DNA of 64,000 bases from positions 1,192,786 to 1,256,785 of the forward strand of contig JAQJVL010000256.1 of NCBI GenBank assembly GCA_035578905.1, in the 5' to 3' direction. Numbering within the stretch: position 1 is the stretch's first letter; the number at the start of each line of letters is the position of its first letter. The notes beneath the pieces are model-generated. The model saw nothing but the letters and a program-made list of their open reading frames with translations. It did not search any database and had not been told where the DNA came from. Below are positions 1 to 10,081 of the stretch, in pieces. The translations under genes were made by a program, and so were the position numbers. Source of the DNA: Stictocephala bisonia. Taxonomy: Eukaryota; Arthropoda; Insecta; Hemiptera; Membracidae.

Positions 1-541
1 ATAAATTCAATCAATAAAATGGAATTTAAATAATATTTCATACAATAAAATTTATATATTCATATATTCTTCAAATCCTATGTAAAATGGTTGAAATAAA
101 CTAAAATAACTCAAATTAAATAACAAAAAATACTGTGGGGCTTGCAAAAAATTGGGAAGTCATAATGATTAATAATATAAATAGAAGCAACAGACTGAAA
201 AGATCGTATAAAAACTGAAAAAATCCTACAAAGATAAAATTCCAACTAACAAGATTGTAATATGGAAGAAAATCGTAACTTTTAATGATCCAGTATAGTT
301 ATCAATGCAAATTTAAGTCCTTGAACGCAGTATGTTCAATTCAGAAATAACAAATTGAAACATCAATTCATCTTAGTTCTCAAACAGCGACAAAACAAAG
401 TTTGATAATATACATCTTTTAGAAGATGGTGTTCACGTTAGTAGTTTTAAAGGAGTGGTCATCACGTTTCTTTTGGTTTGTAAACTTGGTTATCTTGTCA
501 TTACCTGTTTGTTGAGAATTTTCACCAATAATGTGTTTCAG

Positions 542-688
542 CAATTGATGGAGAGGCGGATACGTCCATGGATCAACAAGAAGATCATCGAGTACATCGG
601 AGAACCGGAGCCAACTTTGGTGGATTTCATCTGTTCCAAGGTGTTGGCGGGTAGTGCTCCTCAAGGCATTCTAGACGATGTTCAGATG
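542..688 (+). CDS. RBM25: RBM25 orthologue, penultimate coding exon (start of C-terminal PWI domain)
   Basis: RBM25 is a nuclear SR-related splicing factor; its C-terminal PWI domain binds nucleic acid and helps recruit splicing components. This exon encodes 49 residues beginning QLMERRIRPWINKK and continuing through an IGEPEPTLVDFICSK block to SPQ/ILDD-like residues. I recognise this as the first half of the RBM25 PWI domain, nearly identical to the vertebrate protein. The exon starts after a TTTCAG acceptor ending at 541 and ends before a GTTAGT donor at 689, phase 0 on both sides. The open frame continues upstream to 455, but those residues are hydrophobic and unlike RBM25, so they are read as intron. 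The rest of the gene lies left of the window. Confidence 0.93.
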
Positions 689-1364
689 GTTAGTATATTT
701 GAAAGGAATTGAGAAGTGTCTATTGAACAACTTGTTAAAACTGGTGGGGTTAGGGCTTTAAGGTTCTCTTGCACATAACCTTTATATTATGTGCATATGA
801 CAGCATGAAGATATCTTTCTGTAATTTCTAATCAGTTTTGTTTGTAGTAATTATAGTTCAAATAGTTAAAGTGTCATTATCAAGGTGGCCGTTTCCCAAA
901 CTATTTAGTCACCACTTGGAACTTAAAGCCCCTTTACATACAAACTTACCTGTTAGCGGACTAAAACTAGTCAGTTTACCAATTTCCCAGAAATCCCAGT
1001 AAATAATGCTAAATATGTATTCAGTAGTTGTGTACGAGTTGTTATAAACATGTATTTAGGCCAGTGTACGTTAAACAGCAGTTAAATATAAATTAAAGTA
1101 ATTAAAAAAATCAAGAGATCTAATTCCTTTTCAATATATCAACCACTATGGTGTCTTGTAATGTACAAAGTATTAACTCCATGAGCTACCAAACCTTTTC
1201 TACTTTATGACCTACTGTTGGTATAGCACCGTTAAATCATAAATAATGTTCATATTTATTATTAATTAGAATTACAGATTATTGTGTTATAAGTTATTTA
1301 TATCCTTTAATCCATTGGCCTACCTATTATTTCAGTACTACTTGGAACTAAAAAATCTTATTAA

Positions 1365-2427
1365 CCCTCGTGCCGCGTTTCGACAAATAATTGTCGACTT
1401 GTGTTGATTCTGTACTGGCAATCGACAAAAAATTGTCGACTTGACATCGCTCGATATTATCACTTGTTATAGTATACCTATTAGCGCTATTGACAAGATT
1501 CATATACCACTGGAAACGGGAAGTTACCGATTGTAGTGGTATGCCTGACTTGGTTCTAAGACGACGGGAACAATGGAAAATAATATGATGAATATTCGTT
1601 GTCCAATGTGAAAGCGATTTTCAAACTGACGCTAGCCTTGGAAGTTTTGTTTACTTGCCTTTCAATTGTATTTGTAAGTCTTATTATACGTAATTATGGT
1701 GTTATTATGATATAATTGTGTTTACATTACTTTTGGTATATACATACAACACACGAAAAATTATATTGAAGCCTTTTTATAAAAGAAAAAAAATTGTGAA
1801 CATGAAGAATATCACATTTGTGTGTGTACGCCGGATACATTTCATCATCATCTGTGGACCCCTAAGCTCACAGCCAGAGGATACCAAGTTAACCATTTTA
1901 CAAATATATTTTATTTATAGAACAAGTAATTCTATACATTTTAGTACTAGTTAGAAGTCTGTACTGATTATATAGAATTTTTAGCAAATTTTTGAAAATT
2001 ATGTTACCACAGTAACAAATTTTTGCAAATATTGTACTACACAGGGTTTTGTAAGTATAATTACTTTTATACTTCAAATAACATATAAACCTTTATATAT
2101 CCTGAAACTAGATGAAATTTGTAATATTTAGGCTATCTTGGAATTTTGAATTTAGCTATAATATATTGTTTTCAAGGTGACCCCCCCTTTTTTTATGTTT
2201 ACAAAAGTCATTGTCCGAGATATCATTAGTCATAAAAATTTTTTGTTTTCCCCAAAGATGTAATATTTTATTATTATTAGATAGCCTGCTTTATTAGGAG
2301 TGCACTAATACCAAACACAAGTAAAGTTATATAATTTTACTATTTTTTATCATTTTTTGAAAAAATGTCTGCAAATGCGCAAAAAATGATGTGACGGTAC
2401 AGGAAAAAGTAGAACCCGGTTCGAGGG
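1365..2427. mobile_element. TTAA-flanked, piggyBac-type non-autonomous element
   Basis: The element is bounded by TTAA at 1361-1364 and 2428-2431. Its termini are CCCTCG on the left and CGAGGG on the right, which is the piggyBac superfamily signature (TTAA target, CCC...GGG ends). The left end also carries two close copies of an AATTGTCGACTTG motif (about 1389-1442), likely subterminal repeats. No transposase can be read inside, so it is a 1.06-kb non-autonomous copy. The superfamily assignment rests on ends and target site only. Confidence 0.7.
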
Positions 2428-2431
2428 TTAA

Positions 2432-2537
2432 ATGAGCATCTTCTATTCACATCTTTATCAAAATCATAGTCACTTTCGTCTAAAACACGATCGATTTCGC
2501 TTGAAAATATAGAGTAAAAATTATTTCTCCTAGCCAT
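2432..2537 (-). pseudogene. possible piggyBac transposase N-terminal fragment
   Basis: Immediately right of the TTAA-flanked element, the minus strand reads MARRNNFYSIFSSEIDRVLD followed by an acidic ESDYDFDKD stretch, ending at the TTAA. An acidic N-terminus of this style is common in piggyBac-like transposases. The rest of the protein is absent. It could be a relic of an older piggyBac copy into which the TTAA element jumped, or chance. Identification is weak. Confidence 0.25.
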
Positions 2538-2587
2538 GTTTCACTTACATAACTAAAATAAAACAAAAATGTGATACCTTTCATCTA

Positions 2588-3890
2588 CGAGGGTCATTTT
2601 TAAAGTAAAAACTGTTTTCAAATAGTGTAAGAGAAACTTTATTTATTGATATAATTGATATCACAAACTAAAATATGAACATTTTTTCACTTTTCTATGT
2701 AGTCACCATTAACATCGACACATTTTTGAAGTCATGGTACCAGCTTTTGGATCCCATCGTCAAAGAACTCTCCCGCCTGACTGTTAAACCAGTTTGTAAC
2801 TGTTTCTTTTAACATGTCATCATTTTCCAAGTGCTTGGAAAAAGATGAAAATCCGATGGTGCTAAGTCAGGACTGTATGGTGGATGATCCAGTATTTTTC
2901 AACGAAACTTGTCCAGTTGCGTCTGTGTCCTTGCCGTAACGTGAGGCTGAGCGTTGTCGTGAAGCAGAATGATGCCGCTAGAGAGCAGGCCCCGCCGGCG
3001 GTTTTGAATAGCGCGTCTAAGCTTCAATAATGTTTTGCAATATCGTTCAGCATTTACTGTCATTCCTCGTGGCAGAAAGTCGATCACAAGAATACCCTTT
3101 CGGTCCCAAAAAACCGTGGCCATGATTTTTCTTGTTGAAGGTTCTTGCTTGAATTTTCTTGGTTTCGTCGGGGAGTTTGAATGATGCCATTCGCTAGATT
3201 GATGTTTTTTTTCTCAGGAGTATACTATGCAACCCACGTTTCATCACTGGTCACAATGTGACTAAAGAACTCATCGCCATCTCTGTGATAGCGCTCCAAA
3301 AAGGACAAAGAGTATGCCATAAGCTTTGCTTTGTGTCAACATTTTTGGCATCCATCTCGCACACATTTTTTTGTAATGCAGTTTGTCAGTAACAGTGTTG
3401 TAAACTACTGATCTTGAAACTTGGGGAATTTTCTGACCAAGTTCGTCAGTAGTGAAGCGCCGATTTTGGCGAATTTCCTCATCAACTTTTTGTGCCAACT
3501 CTTCATTGATGACAGTAGGCCGTCCAGGTCGTTCTTCGTCATGAACACTTGACCTTCCTTAATGAAAAAGCCTGCACCATTTTCGCACATTTCCATCATT
3601 CACAACACCCTCACCGTAAACTTCAAGAAGCTGTCGGTGAATTTCAGCAGGACAATCATTTTTTGCGTTTAAAACCCGAATAACTGAGCGTACTTCACAG
3701 TCGGTGTAATTATTGATTGAAATTGCGACAAACAAAGCAGTATAACCACACAACCAGCATCGGCAGAGACGTGAAACGTAATGGCGGCGTTGACGGAGAC
3801 AGACCAGTAAGTGCTGGCCTAGAATGGACATTATGTGACCGGATGCACGGGCACGATGCGCAATCGGTTTTTACTTATAAATGACCCTCG
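2588..3890 (-). mobile_element. mariner element (full length, dead)
   Basis: Inverted terminal repeats begin CGAGGGTCATTT at 2588 and end AAATGACCCTCG at 3890, imperfect over about 27 bp. TA dinucleotides at 2586-2587 and 3891-3892 are the expected target duplication. The 1303-bp length is that of a complete mariner. The transposase lies on the minus strand and is broken (separate entry). It sits inside the last RBM25 intron, antisense to the gene. Confidence 0.93.
2830..3760 (-). pseudogene. mariner transposase pseudogene (DD34D)
   Basis: This transposase would cut and paste the surrounding mariner. Reading down the minus strand, an N-terminal helix-turn-helix region (EVRSVIRVLNAKNDCPAEIH near 3700-3640) is followed by a linker VDEEIRQNRRFTTDELGQ. 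The catalytic domain has a first Asp in TSDETWVA (about 3250), a second in LLHDNAQPH (about 2955) and a third in SPDLAPSDFHLF (about 2850). There are 34 residues between the second and third Asp, the mariner hallmark. The gene is dead: the N-terminal and middle parts lie in different frames (shift near 3560-3500), TAG follows TSDETWVA, and TGA stands in place of Trp after LDKFR. All three catalytic Asp codons survive. Confidence 0.9.
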
Positions 3891-4391
3891 TAAATAACAA
3901 CAATATTAACACATCAAAATACGAGCAGCAATTGATCACAACTACATCTACAACGTGAACTTTGTTATTGTTTTCGTCAGCTGAGAAATAAACTAGGTAA
4001 GGTTAGTCCTTCTCGGACTACCAGAGTGAAATACATTACTGCTAATATAAATACTATACTGCATTCAGAGAACGCTTAGTTATATCAATGTTTACTCTAA
4101 TCAAACTTGGTTTTACCACTACGAAATGGTGTTTGAAAAACAATATGGGATTGAAGATTTATTACAATCTGATTTTATCTACCACTAAAGAGCTGTTGTG
4201 GGCTCTTTCCTGATTGCACAATTAGGTATGACACATTACACATGTTTAAGCTACAATGTCAACAGCCGAAAATTTCAGTACGAGAAATAGAGAACACAAC
4301 TTCAATTAATGTAAATCATAATTTCTATATACACTTCCTATTTAATGGATATATTTGTAATAAGAATTAACAGAACTTTTTATTTTTTCAG

Positions 4392-4484
4392 GTATTAGAT
4401 GAAGAAGCAGAAGTATTTGTCGTGAAAATGTGGAGGTTGTTAATCTATGAAATAGAAGCAAAGAAATTAGGATTGGTTAAGTGA
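4392..4484 (+). CDS. RBM25: RBM25 orthologue, last coding exon (end of PWI domain and stop)
   Basis: Thirty codons plus TGA encode VLDEEAEVFVVKMWRLLIYE followed by a lysine-rich end finishing GLVK. This is the invariant C-terminus of RBM25 and closes the PWI domain started in the 542-688 exon. The acceptor is TTTTTTCAG ending at 4391 and the phase is 0, so the two exons join exactly. The 3' UTR follows. I see no textbook AATAAA in the next few hundred bases; an ATTAAA at about 4510 is only 26 nt after the stop and probably too close to be used. Confidence 0.95.
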   Translation, partial: VLDEEAEVFVVKMWRLLIYEIEAKKLGLVK

Positions 4485-4810
4485 TGAACACTAAAATGTG
4501 GTGTGAAAAATTAAATGTGACGGTGTAAATACTGTATATATTGTGTTAATTTTAAAAATTGTGTTATTGCAATTTAATACCACAGTTAGAATGTTCAATT
4601 TTCTGAACATAACTCATAAACTTTATTTTGAAAAATGAATCGCAGACTTCTATCAGTGTTTGTAAAAAATTGGAACTAATTAGAAGAGTTAAGTTATTGT
4701 TGAATTATAATTTATTGTATGATAGATAATTTAATGTACAGTTTTAGATATAGCAGACTTTTGTATAAAGTTGTTCAAATCTTATTTATTCCTATTGTTT
4801 TTGTCTGTAG

Positions 4811-4912
4811 GATTATGAGAGTTTTTTAAAGAATACATACATTGGATGGTTTTCAAAGCCAGCTACCAAACTGAAAGGAGGAGGACCCAATGAGCAATCA
4901 GTAATTGTATGA
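4811..4912 (+). CDS. candidate terminal exon of unknown protein
   Basis: A good acceptor (pyrimidine-rich, ending TTGTCTGTAG at 4810) is followed by 33 codons and TGA: DYESFLKNTYIGWFSKPATK, then LKGGGPNEQSVIV. The composition looks coding, and the final SVIV resembles a PDZ-binding C-terminus. It starts in phase 0, so it could be an alternative last exon spliced to the 542-688 exon, or the end of another gene. I do not recognise the peptide; chance is possible. Confidence 0.25.
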   Translation, partial: DYESFLKNTYIGWFSKPATKLKGGGPNEQSVIV

Positions 4913-6072
4913 TCTCTAGTTTGAATTTTGACTCCGCAATCACATGACTGATCATTTGCCATTCCCTACTTATGCAGTAGTTGCATCCTCCCACACCCAT
5001 GGGATAGTGAGTCAAAGTAGCCCATTCTTTACAAGAAAGGTTCTGACCAGAAACTGGTTTTGACCGCCAAATATATCCAAAGTGGCCAATCCGTTTTTGG
5101 CTAAAATTCGGTTGAGATTAACAAGGAATCTATTTGAAGAGGTGGTTTTCTAGATTTGTTGCCCTTAAGGTTTTGGGGTATCTTGCAAATTTAGAAGATT
5201 CGGAGTAGATAGAATCTTTTTTAACTATCAGAGAAGTGCTTCTTTGTGCTTTATATCTGGAGGATCTATGTATCATCAGGAAAAGTGTTATGCAGTCCAT
5301 TCTCATACTCAATGGATCTTTGAGCTCCCAGATTGGAACGAGCAAACTGAGGACTGAACAACAGCTATGGACACTGCGAGACGCTAGGAAATTAAGCCCA
5401 GTAAGCAACACTCCACATTCAACACGTTCTCTAATAAAATTGTGAAAAATACAAACATACTCCAATCCCCTCCCCTCCCCCGCCCATCCATATGTCTTCT
5501 ACCCATGATCCAACGATGATTACCCTCCTACCCACCCACACAAGTAGTGTTACTAGTCTACCCACTCATAAACCATATAGTGTTGCTGGTCTTCCATCAC
5601 TACTGTATTATAAAAGCGGGTCGGTGCATCTGTTAATCACAGAAGATGTAAGTCTGTCCCTTAGAGATGATTCCTTGGATTGTAATTGTTCATTCCTCTT
5701 GCATGAAATACTGCCATATTCACCTGAGTCCTGGGTTATAAATAATGATTTGTAGTATTTAAAGCCTAATATTCTTATACAAGTACACAATGTAACATGT
5801 ACTTAGTCCTGAATAGAAATTCGCAACTATAGTACTTAATGCCTAATGTTCTTATATAATGACATAGTTCAGTATTAGCAAAATAATCCAGACTCTAATA
5901 GTTGCGATGCTAGACCACAGTTTGCAGCAACTTCACTGTTCATATAGTTCGTAAAAGAGCCTCCAAAGCACTCTGTCTTCATCTGCAAGTTATCCATGGA
6001 CATAGCTTTCATGTAAGTGCTCTGTTTTACTTTCTATTGATATATATGTTGTATAATCTTATTCTACATATA
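4913..6072. other. no recognised gene; includes a short degenerate 30-36-bp repeat
   Basis: Open stretches around 5130-5465 read differently on each strand and match nothing known to me. At about 5480-5600 the + strand shows three degenerate units built on CTACCCACCCA and TAGTGTTACT. They resemble, in reverse orientation, the GTGGGTGGG minisatellites at 10.95, 40.8 and 46.5 kb. Otherwise AT-rich unique DNA. Confidence 0.4.
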
Positions 6073-6754
6073 CAGTGCAACCTCGTTAAGTCGGCCCCCT
6101 TTAAGTCGGAAGTCTGGGTAACCCGGCTTGGCTGTCTAGCATACCGAGCGTGGGATAGTAGGACCGATGTTTATAGACAGTTCGCAGAACATGGTGAGTC
6201 AGCCGGCTATGACAGCATGTGAATAGCCTACGCACGCACTAGTAGTGTTTAGTGCAGTCGCTACTTACTAAGTTGTACGAATCATTTGTTATTCCTCAAT
6301 AGTGCAAGTTCATTTATAACGCCAGTGTGTTGTCTTTTCTCTGTTTGTATTGTTCTGTAATTGTGTTCATTGTGTATGTACTGTACTGTATTTGTGTTTA
6401 TTGTGTAATTTACTGTAGTTGTGTCTATTGTGTACCGTACTGTAAAGTTCTGTGCTTTCAAACAATGGCAACAAAACGCAAAAATGTTGTTACAATGGAT
6501 AAACGGCTTGAAGCTTTAGGAAGAATTGATAAAGGTGAGCCATTAAAATCAATTGCTAGTTATTATGGTGTTGGAACTTCTACAGTCTCAGACTGGAAGA
6601 AAAATAGGAAGAACATAGAAGATTTTTGTTTTAAAATGATTTCTAAAGATAGTTTAGACAGTCGATGCAAAGCCAAAAAAGCTAAAAATGAAACACTGGA
6701 CGAAGCATTGTTTGTTTGGTTTTGTGCAGAAAGGGGCCGTAGTTTACCATTGTC

Positions 6755-7686
6755 AAGTCAAGTCTTTATTTGCACATAACATTGGAAATAACATGTTACA
6801 AGGTAACAACCAACTGGTGCATTGTCACAGATTTGCAACTAAGTCTAAATAGATAAGTAACATCAGCTTACAAACTAACAACAAATAACAAAATATATTC
6901 TATAAACATCTGATCTAGTTATGCCTGCTTACATGGTTATTTGATTAGATTAAGTTGTCATCAACTAGAAACTCATTAACTGAATAATAAGCCTTCAATA
7001 ATAATAAATCTTTCACACTGCAAAAATTGTTCATCTGGTAGACCTTTCAATGAATTTGATAATTTATTATAAAGTCGTATCTATATATATAAAAGGCAAA
7101 GCCCTCACTGATTGACTCACTCACTCATCACTAATTCTCCAACTTCCCATGTAGGTAGAGAGCTGAAATTTTGTACACTGTTTCTTTAGAACTTAAATAG
7201 GACAACTAAAGTATTTTCATCTTGATAAAGTACTCCTAAGAGGTATAAAGCACCCTTAAAAGATTTGTCCATAAGGATAACATTGGGTTGATTTTAGTAA
7301 ATTAATAACAGCTGTTTTGTAAATAAATAAACATGTCTATTTTGAATGTTTGACATTATACTATTTAATATTTTACTATGAGTTTAATCTTCAGCTGTTA
7401 AACAAAAATAAATGAAATGAACACTCTTGAAATAGGCTAAATAGGTGGCAAAGCAATTGGTGTGAGTGAGATACTGTACCGAAATGTAATATTGTAATTT
7501 TACGTTATAGTTAATATACTGATTTTTGTATTGAATAGTTACATGCCGAGGCCGAGGTGTAGCGAGCGTCGGGGTTGGCACGCGAAGCGTGCAGGGGTGT
7601 CCCCTAGTACCCATATAAATTGGACTCTTTTCAAACAAAGTTAATTTATGTGCAGGAAAATTGAGTACATTTTTGCTACGAGTAGC
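6755..7686 (-). mobile_element. LINE (Jockey/CR1-type) 3' fragment inside the Tigger element
   Basis: The flanking sequence TTGTC occurs at 6750-6754 and 7687-7691, a likely short target duplication. On the minus strand the reading ATRSKNVLNFPAHKLTLFEK continues to SPIYMG, and after removal of the Helitron to RLYNKLSNSLKGLPDEQF. That is a typical C-terminal tail of an insect non-LTR reverse transcriptase. The LINE 3' end, with an AATAAAGACTTGACTTGAC-type tail, is at the left. It is strongly 5'-truncated, as LINE copies usually are. Confidence 0.8.
7080..7607 (+). mobile_element. non-autonomous Helitron nested in the LINE fragment
   Basis: The 5' end is TCTATATATATAAAAGGCAA (7080), preceded by A. 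The 3' end is two short hairpins (GCACGC-GAA-GCGTGC and GGGG-TGT-CCCC) followed by CTAG (7607), then T. TC start, hairpin before CTRR and insertion between A and T with no duplication are Helitron hallmarks. It is 528 bp and has no Rep/helicase coding capacity. A related copy lies reversed at 14302-14837. Confidence 0.88.
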
Positions 7687-8660
7687 TTGTCCGGTCCCAA
7701 TATACAGCAAAAGGCTCTCACTTTAAATAAAAATTTGCCAGATAGTGATCCAAATTTTACAGCCAGTCAAGGCTGGCTAGATAGGTGGAAGAAACGCCAC
7801 GGGATTCACCAACTTACTGTGACTGGCAAAAGCTTGTCTGGCAATTCTGAAGCGGCCGATAAATTCAAGAATGAATTTGAACATTTTGTAAAAAAAGAGA
7901 ATTTATCAGCTGAACAGATTTATAATGCGGATGAGACTGGTTTGTTTTACCGTATGTTATCAAGTAAAACACTGGCTATGAAAATAGACGATTTGGCAAA
8001 GGGGTTCAAGAAAAGCAAGGATCGCCTTACCATAATGGCTTGCAGCAATGCGTCAGGCAACCATAAATTTCCCCTACTCCTAATAGGAAAATCAAAGAAC
8101 CCCAGAGCTTTAAAGAATGTGAATCGTGAGTCATTGCCAGTAATGTATCGATCCCAAAAGAGTGCGTGGGTGGACAGCGCTATTTTTAAAGACTGGTTCT
8201 TTAACTGCTTTGTTCCCCGAGTCACAAAATACTTGAAAGATCGTGGATTGCCTGTCAAAGCGGTCCTGCTTATTGACAACTCCCCTACTCATCCAGCTGC
8301 TGAATCACTTGTCAAAGGGGACATCACGGTAAAATATTTACCACCTAATGTAACATCGCTGATTCAGCCAATGGATCAAGGTGTTTTGGAAACCATCAAA
8401 CGTGTCTACAGGCGTCATATGTTAGGCCAAATAATTGAAGGGGATGGTCAGGGTGTTGTGGACATTCTAAAATCTTTTAATGTCAAAACAGTTTTGTACA
8501 TGGTCTCCGAGTCATGGGAACAAGTTGGTAGAAGCACGCTTATAAAATCATGGAAGAAGCTATGGCCTAATGTGTGTGACTTGCCAGAGAACCAGATTAA
8601 ACCCGTGGAAAAAGAAACTGAAAACGAAGTGCAGCCTCAAGAGTTGTTAGGGATGATTAA

Positions 8661-9323
8661 CACGCGAGCACACCCCTTTTGTGACGTCTCAGCACGCGCG
8701 ACGGCAAATTGCTCACACAGCGTTTAGGTTACCCTAATGCCTTGGTTTACATATTTATTTTTGTGACAATTTTTTTGAAAAATATTTGGTTCCTTTTGAG
8801 TTTTTTAAGGTGTAGCTTTCATATATATCTATGATATTAGTTGAAAGAAAAATTGAATTAAAATCGTTTGCAAATGGCATAACTCAATACCATCATGAGG
8901 ACACGCACCGTTAGCAAACTGCCGTACTTTGAAAAATCTCAAACATAACGCGGCATAACGCCCTGTTAGAAAACTGCCGCTTTATTGGGAAAAGGTTTGC
9001 GGGTAAAAAAAATTATAATTCAATATTTCACAAGTAAAAAACATTTATTTTACATAAGTACAAAAGTAATATGAAAAGTTTATTAATTAGAACGTGAAAG
9101 CACGCGCGTTAGCAAATTGCTCACGATTCACTGCACGACACACAAACCCTTTGAATTACTCACTCCAATGGTCCGTGACCAACTGGCGAACGTCAAGAGC
9201 GTGTCGAGGGAGGGGCAAGGAGGGATGAGCTGGCCGCATACCCCAACTCGCTCAGTAGCCCCAAAGATCTGCCCGCATTTCTATTGGTGCGGCAATTTGC
9301 TAACGGGTGCGTGTGCTCGCGTG
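8661..9323. mobile_element. TTAA-flanked MITE inside the Tigger transposase
   Basis: TTAA occurs at 8657-8660 and 9324-9327. The termini are CACGCGAGCACAC and its complement GTGTGCTCGCGTG. Removing the element with one TTAA restores the Tigger frame exactly, showing a clean insertion. Internal subterminal copies of GTTAGCAAACTGCCG-like sequence occur near 8910-8990 and 9105-9305. No coding capacity. TTAA target choice suggests mobilisation by a piggyBac-type transposase. Confidence 0.87.
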
Positions 9324-9873
9324 TTAAAGATGTCAATGGGTGCTCAGAAGTTGACATTAACGATATTGAAAGTTGGTTGGAAGCTGACAACGATGGAGGC
9401 TACGGTAATCTTACCGATGACCAAATTATTGCGACTTGTTGCGATCACAATTCAGAAAACAAGGACGATACTGACGAAGAGAACCCTGACAACCTTGAAA
9501 TTATAAGCCATGCAGACGCAGCAAATAATTTGGACGAGTTAATGTTGTATTTCGAACAACAAGAAGAGACAACACCAGCCGAGCTTGTAATGTTAAAGAG
9601 GATGCGAGACCGCACAGCACGGAAACGGCACTCTAAGCTGACGCAACTCAAACTAACAAAATTCTTTGAAAAGAATTAAACTGTATATATACTGTATTTT
9701 TGTTTATTCACTTGATAGTAATGCGTATTTAATGTTATTTCTACATTAATTTAAGTTTTGTAATGTTTGTACTATGTTGTTCTTGATTTTTCACCAATCT
9801 CTGTTTAACCCAGATTTTCGTTATGTCGGATCGCCCGCGGTCCCGCCTAATCCAACTTAACGAGGTTGCACTG

Positions 9874-10013
9874 TACTTAGGTATAATATTATGACAAGCT
9901 CAATGTATCTCAATAGTATAATGATTATTAATGCAATATTCTTGTTTTCAGTGAATGAAGAAGAACTCAATGAAGTGTTGAATTCTCTAGTTGACGAACG
10001 GGATGGCGTAGTG
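9874..10013. other. short unique interval
   Basis: AT-rich DNA. A TTGTTTTCAG acceptor-like sequence at about 9951 precedes a short open stretch reading NEEELNEVLNSLVDERDG, which runs into the next repeat. Too little to call an exon. Confidence 0.3.
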
Positions 10014-10081
10014 CTGTAACCCAGCTACTTGGGGACAAAGTGTTGAGGAGATTGTAGACGACGTTCTATGCTCGGTCTTAA

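Larger units (their letters stand above)
689..4391 (+). other. last intron of the RBM25 orthologue, loaded with transposons
   Basis: The intron runs from the GTTAGT donor to a pyrimidine-rich TTTTTTCAG acceptor and keeps the frame at phase 0. It holds a short foldback-family fragment near 880-960 (GGCCGTTTCCCAAAC motif, also at 33.7, 36.8 and 47.6 kb), a TTAA-flanked element (1365-2427) and a mariner (2588-3890). About 1.9 kb is otherwise plain AT-rich DNA. The insertions do not disturb either splice site. Confidence 0.85.
6465..9679 (+). pseudogene. Tigger/pogo (CENP-B/Jerky-like) transposase, split by two insertions
   Basis: The transposase runs in three same-frame segments: 6465-6754, 7687-8660 and 9328-9679. 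Start ATG 6465 gives MATKRKNVVTMDK, then a Psq/CENP-B-type helix-turn-helix (SIASYYGVGTSTVSDWKK). A second DNA-binding CENPB/Tc5 domain spans the first insertion (FCAERGRSLPLS ... GPNIQQKALTLNK ... WLDRWKKRHGI). The DDE_1 catalytic core has Asp in YNADETGLFYRML, VLLIDNSPTHP and IQPMDQGVLETIKR, with 32 residues between the last two. An acidic tail ends QLKLTKFFEKN, containing a canonical PCNA-binding QxxLxxFF motif as reported for Drosophila pogo. No stop or frameshift is visible outside the insertions. Confidence 0.92.
6073..9873 (+). mobile_element. Tigger/pogo-type DNA transposon with nested insertions
   Basis: The left terminus CAGTGCAACCTCGTTAAGT (6073) is mirrored by ACTTAACGAGGTTGCACTG ending at 9873, with TA at 6071-6072 and 9874-9875. 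These are the TIRs and TA target duplication of a Tigger-like Tc1/mariner element. The 3.8-kb span includes about 0.93 kb of LINE plus Helitron (6755-7686) and 0.66 kb of a TTAA MITE (8661-9323), so the element itself was about 2.2 kb, the normal Tigger size. Confidence 0.95.

Noticed and set aside
455..541. N-terminal extension of the RBM25 exon
   Set aside because: Hydrophobic, unlike RBM25, and followed by a clear TTTCAG acceptor; read as intron.
5130..5465. 111-codon minus-strand ORF and 69-codon plus-strand ORF
   Set aside because: Mutual shadows with no family resemblance and no splice signals I could defend.
7384..7710. 108-codon minus-strand ORF as one gene
   Set aside because: It is a chimera of LINE reverse-transcriptase tail and Helitron sequence.
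9117..9390. ORFs across the TTAA MITE border
   Set aside because: They combine MITE sequence with the Tigger acidic tail in wrong or chance frames; only the frame from 9328 to 9679 is the transposase.
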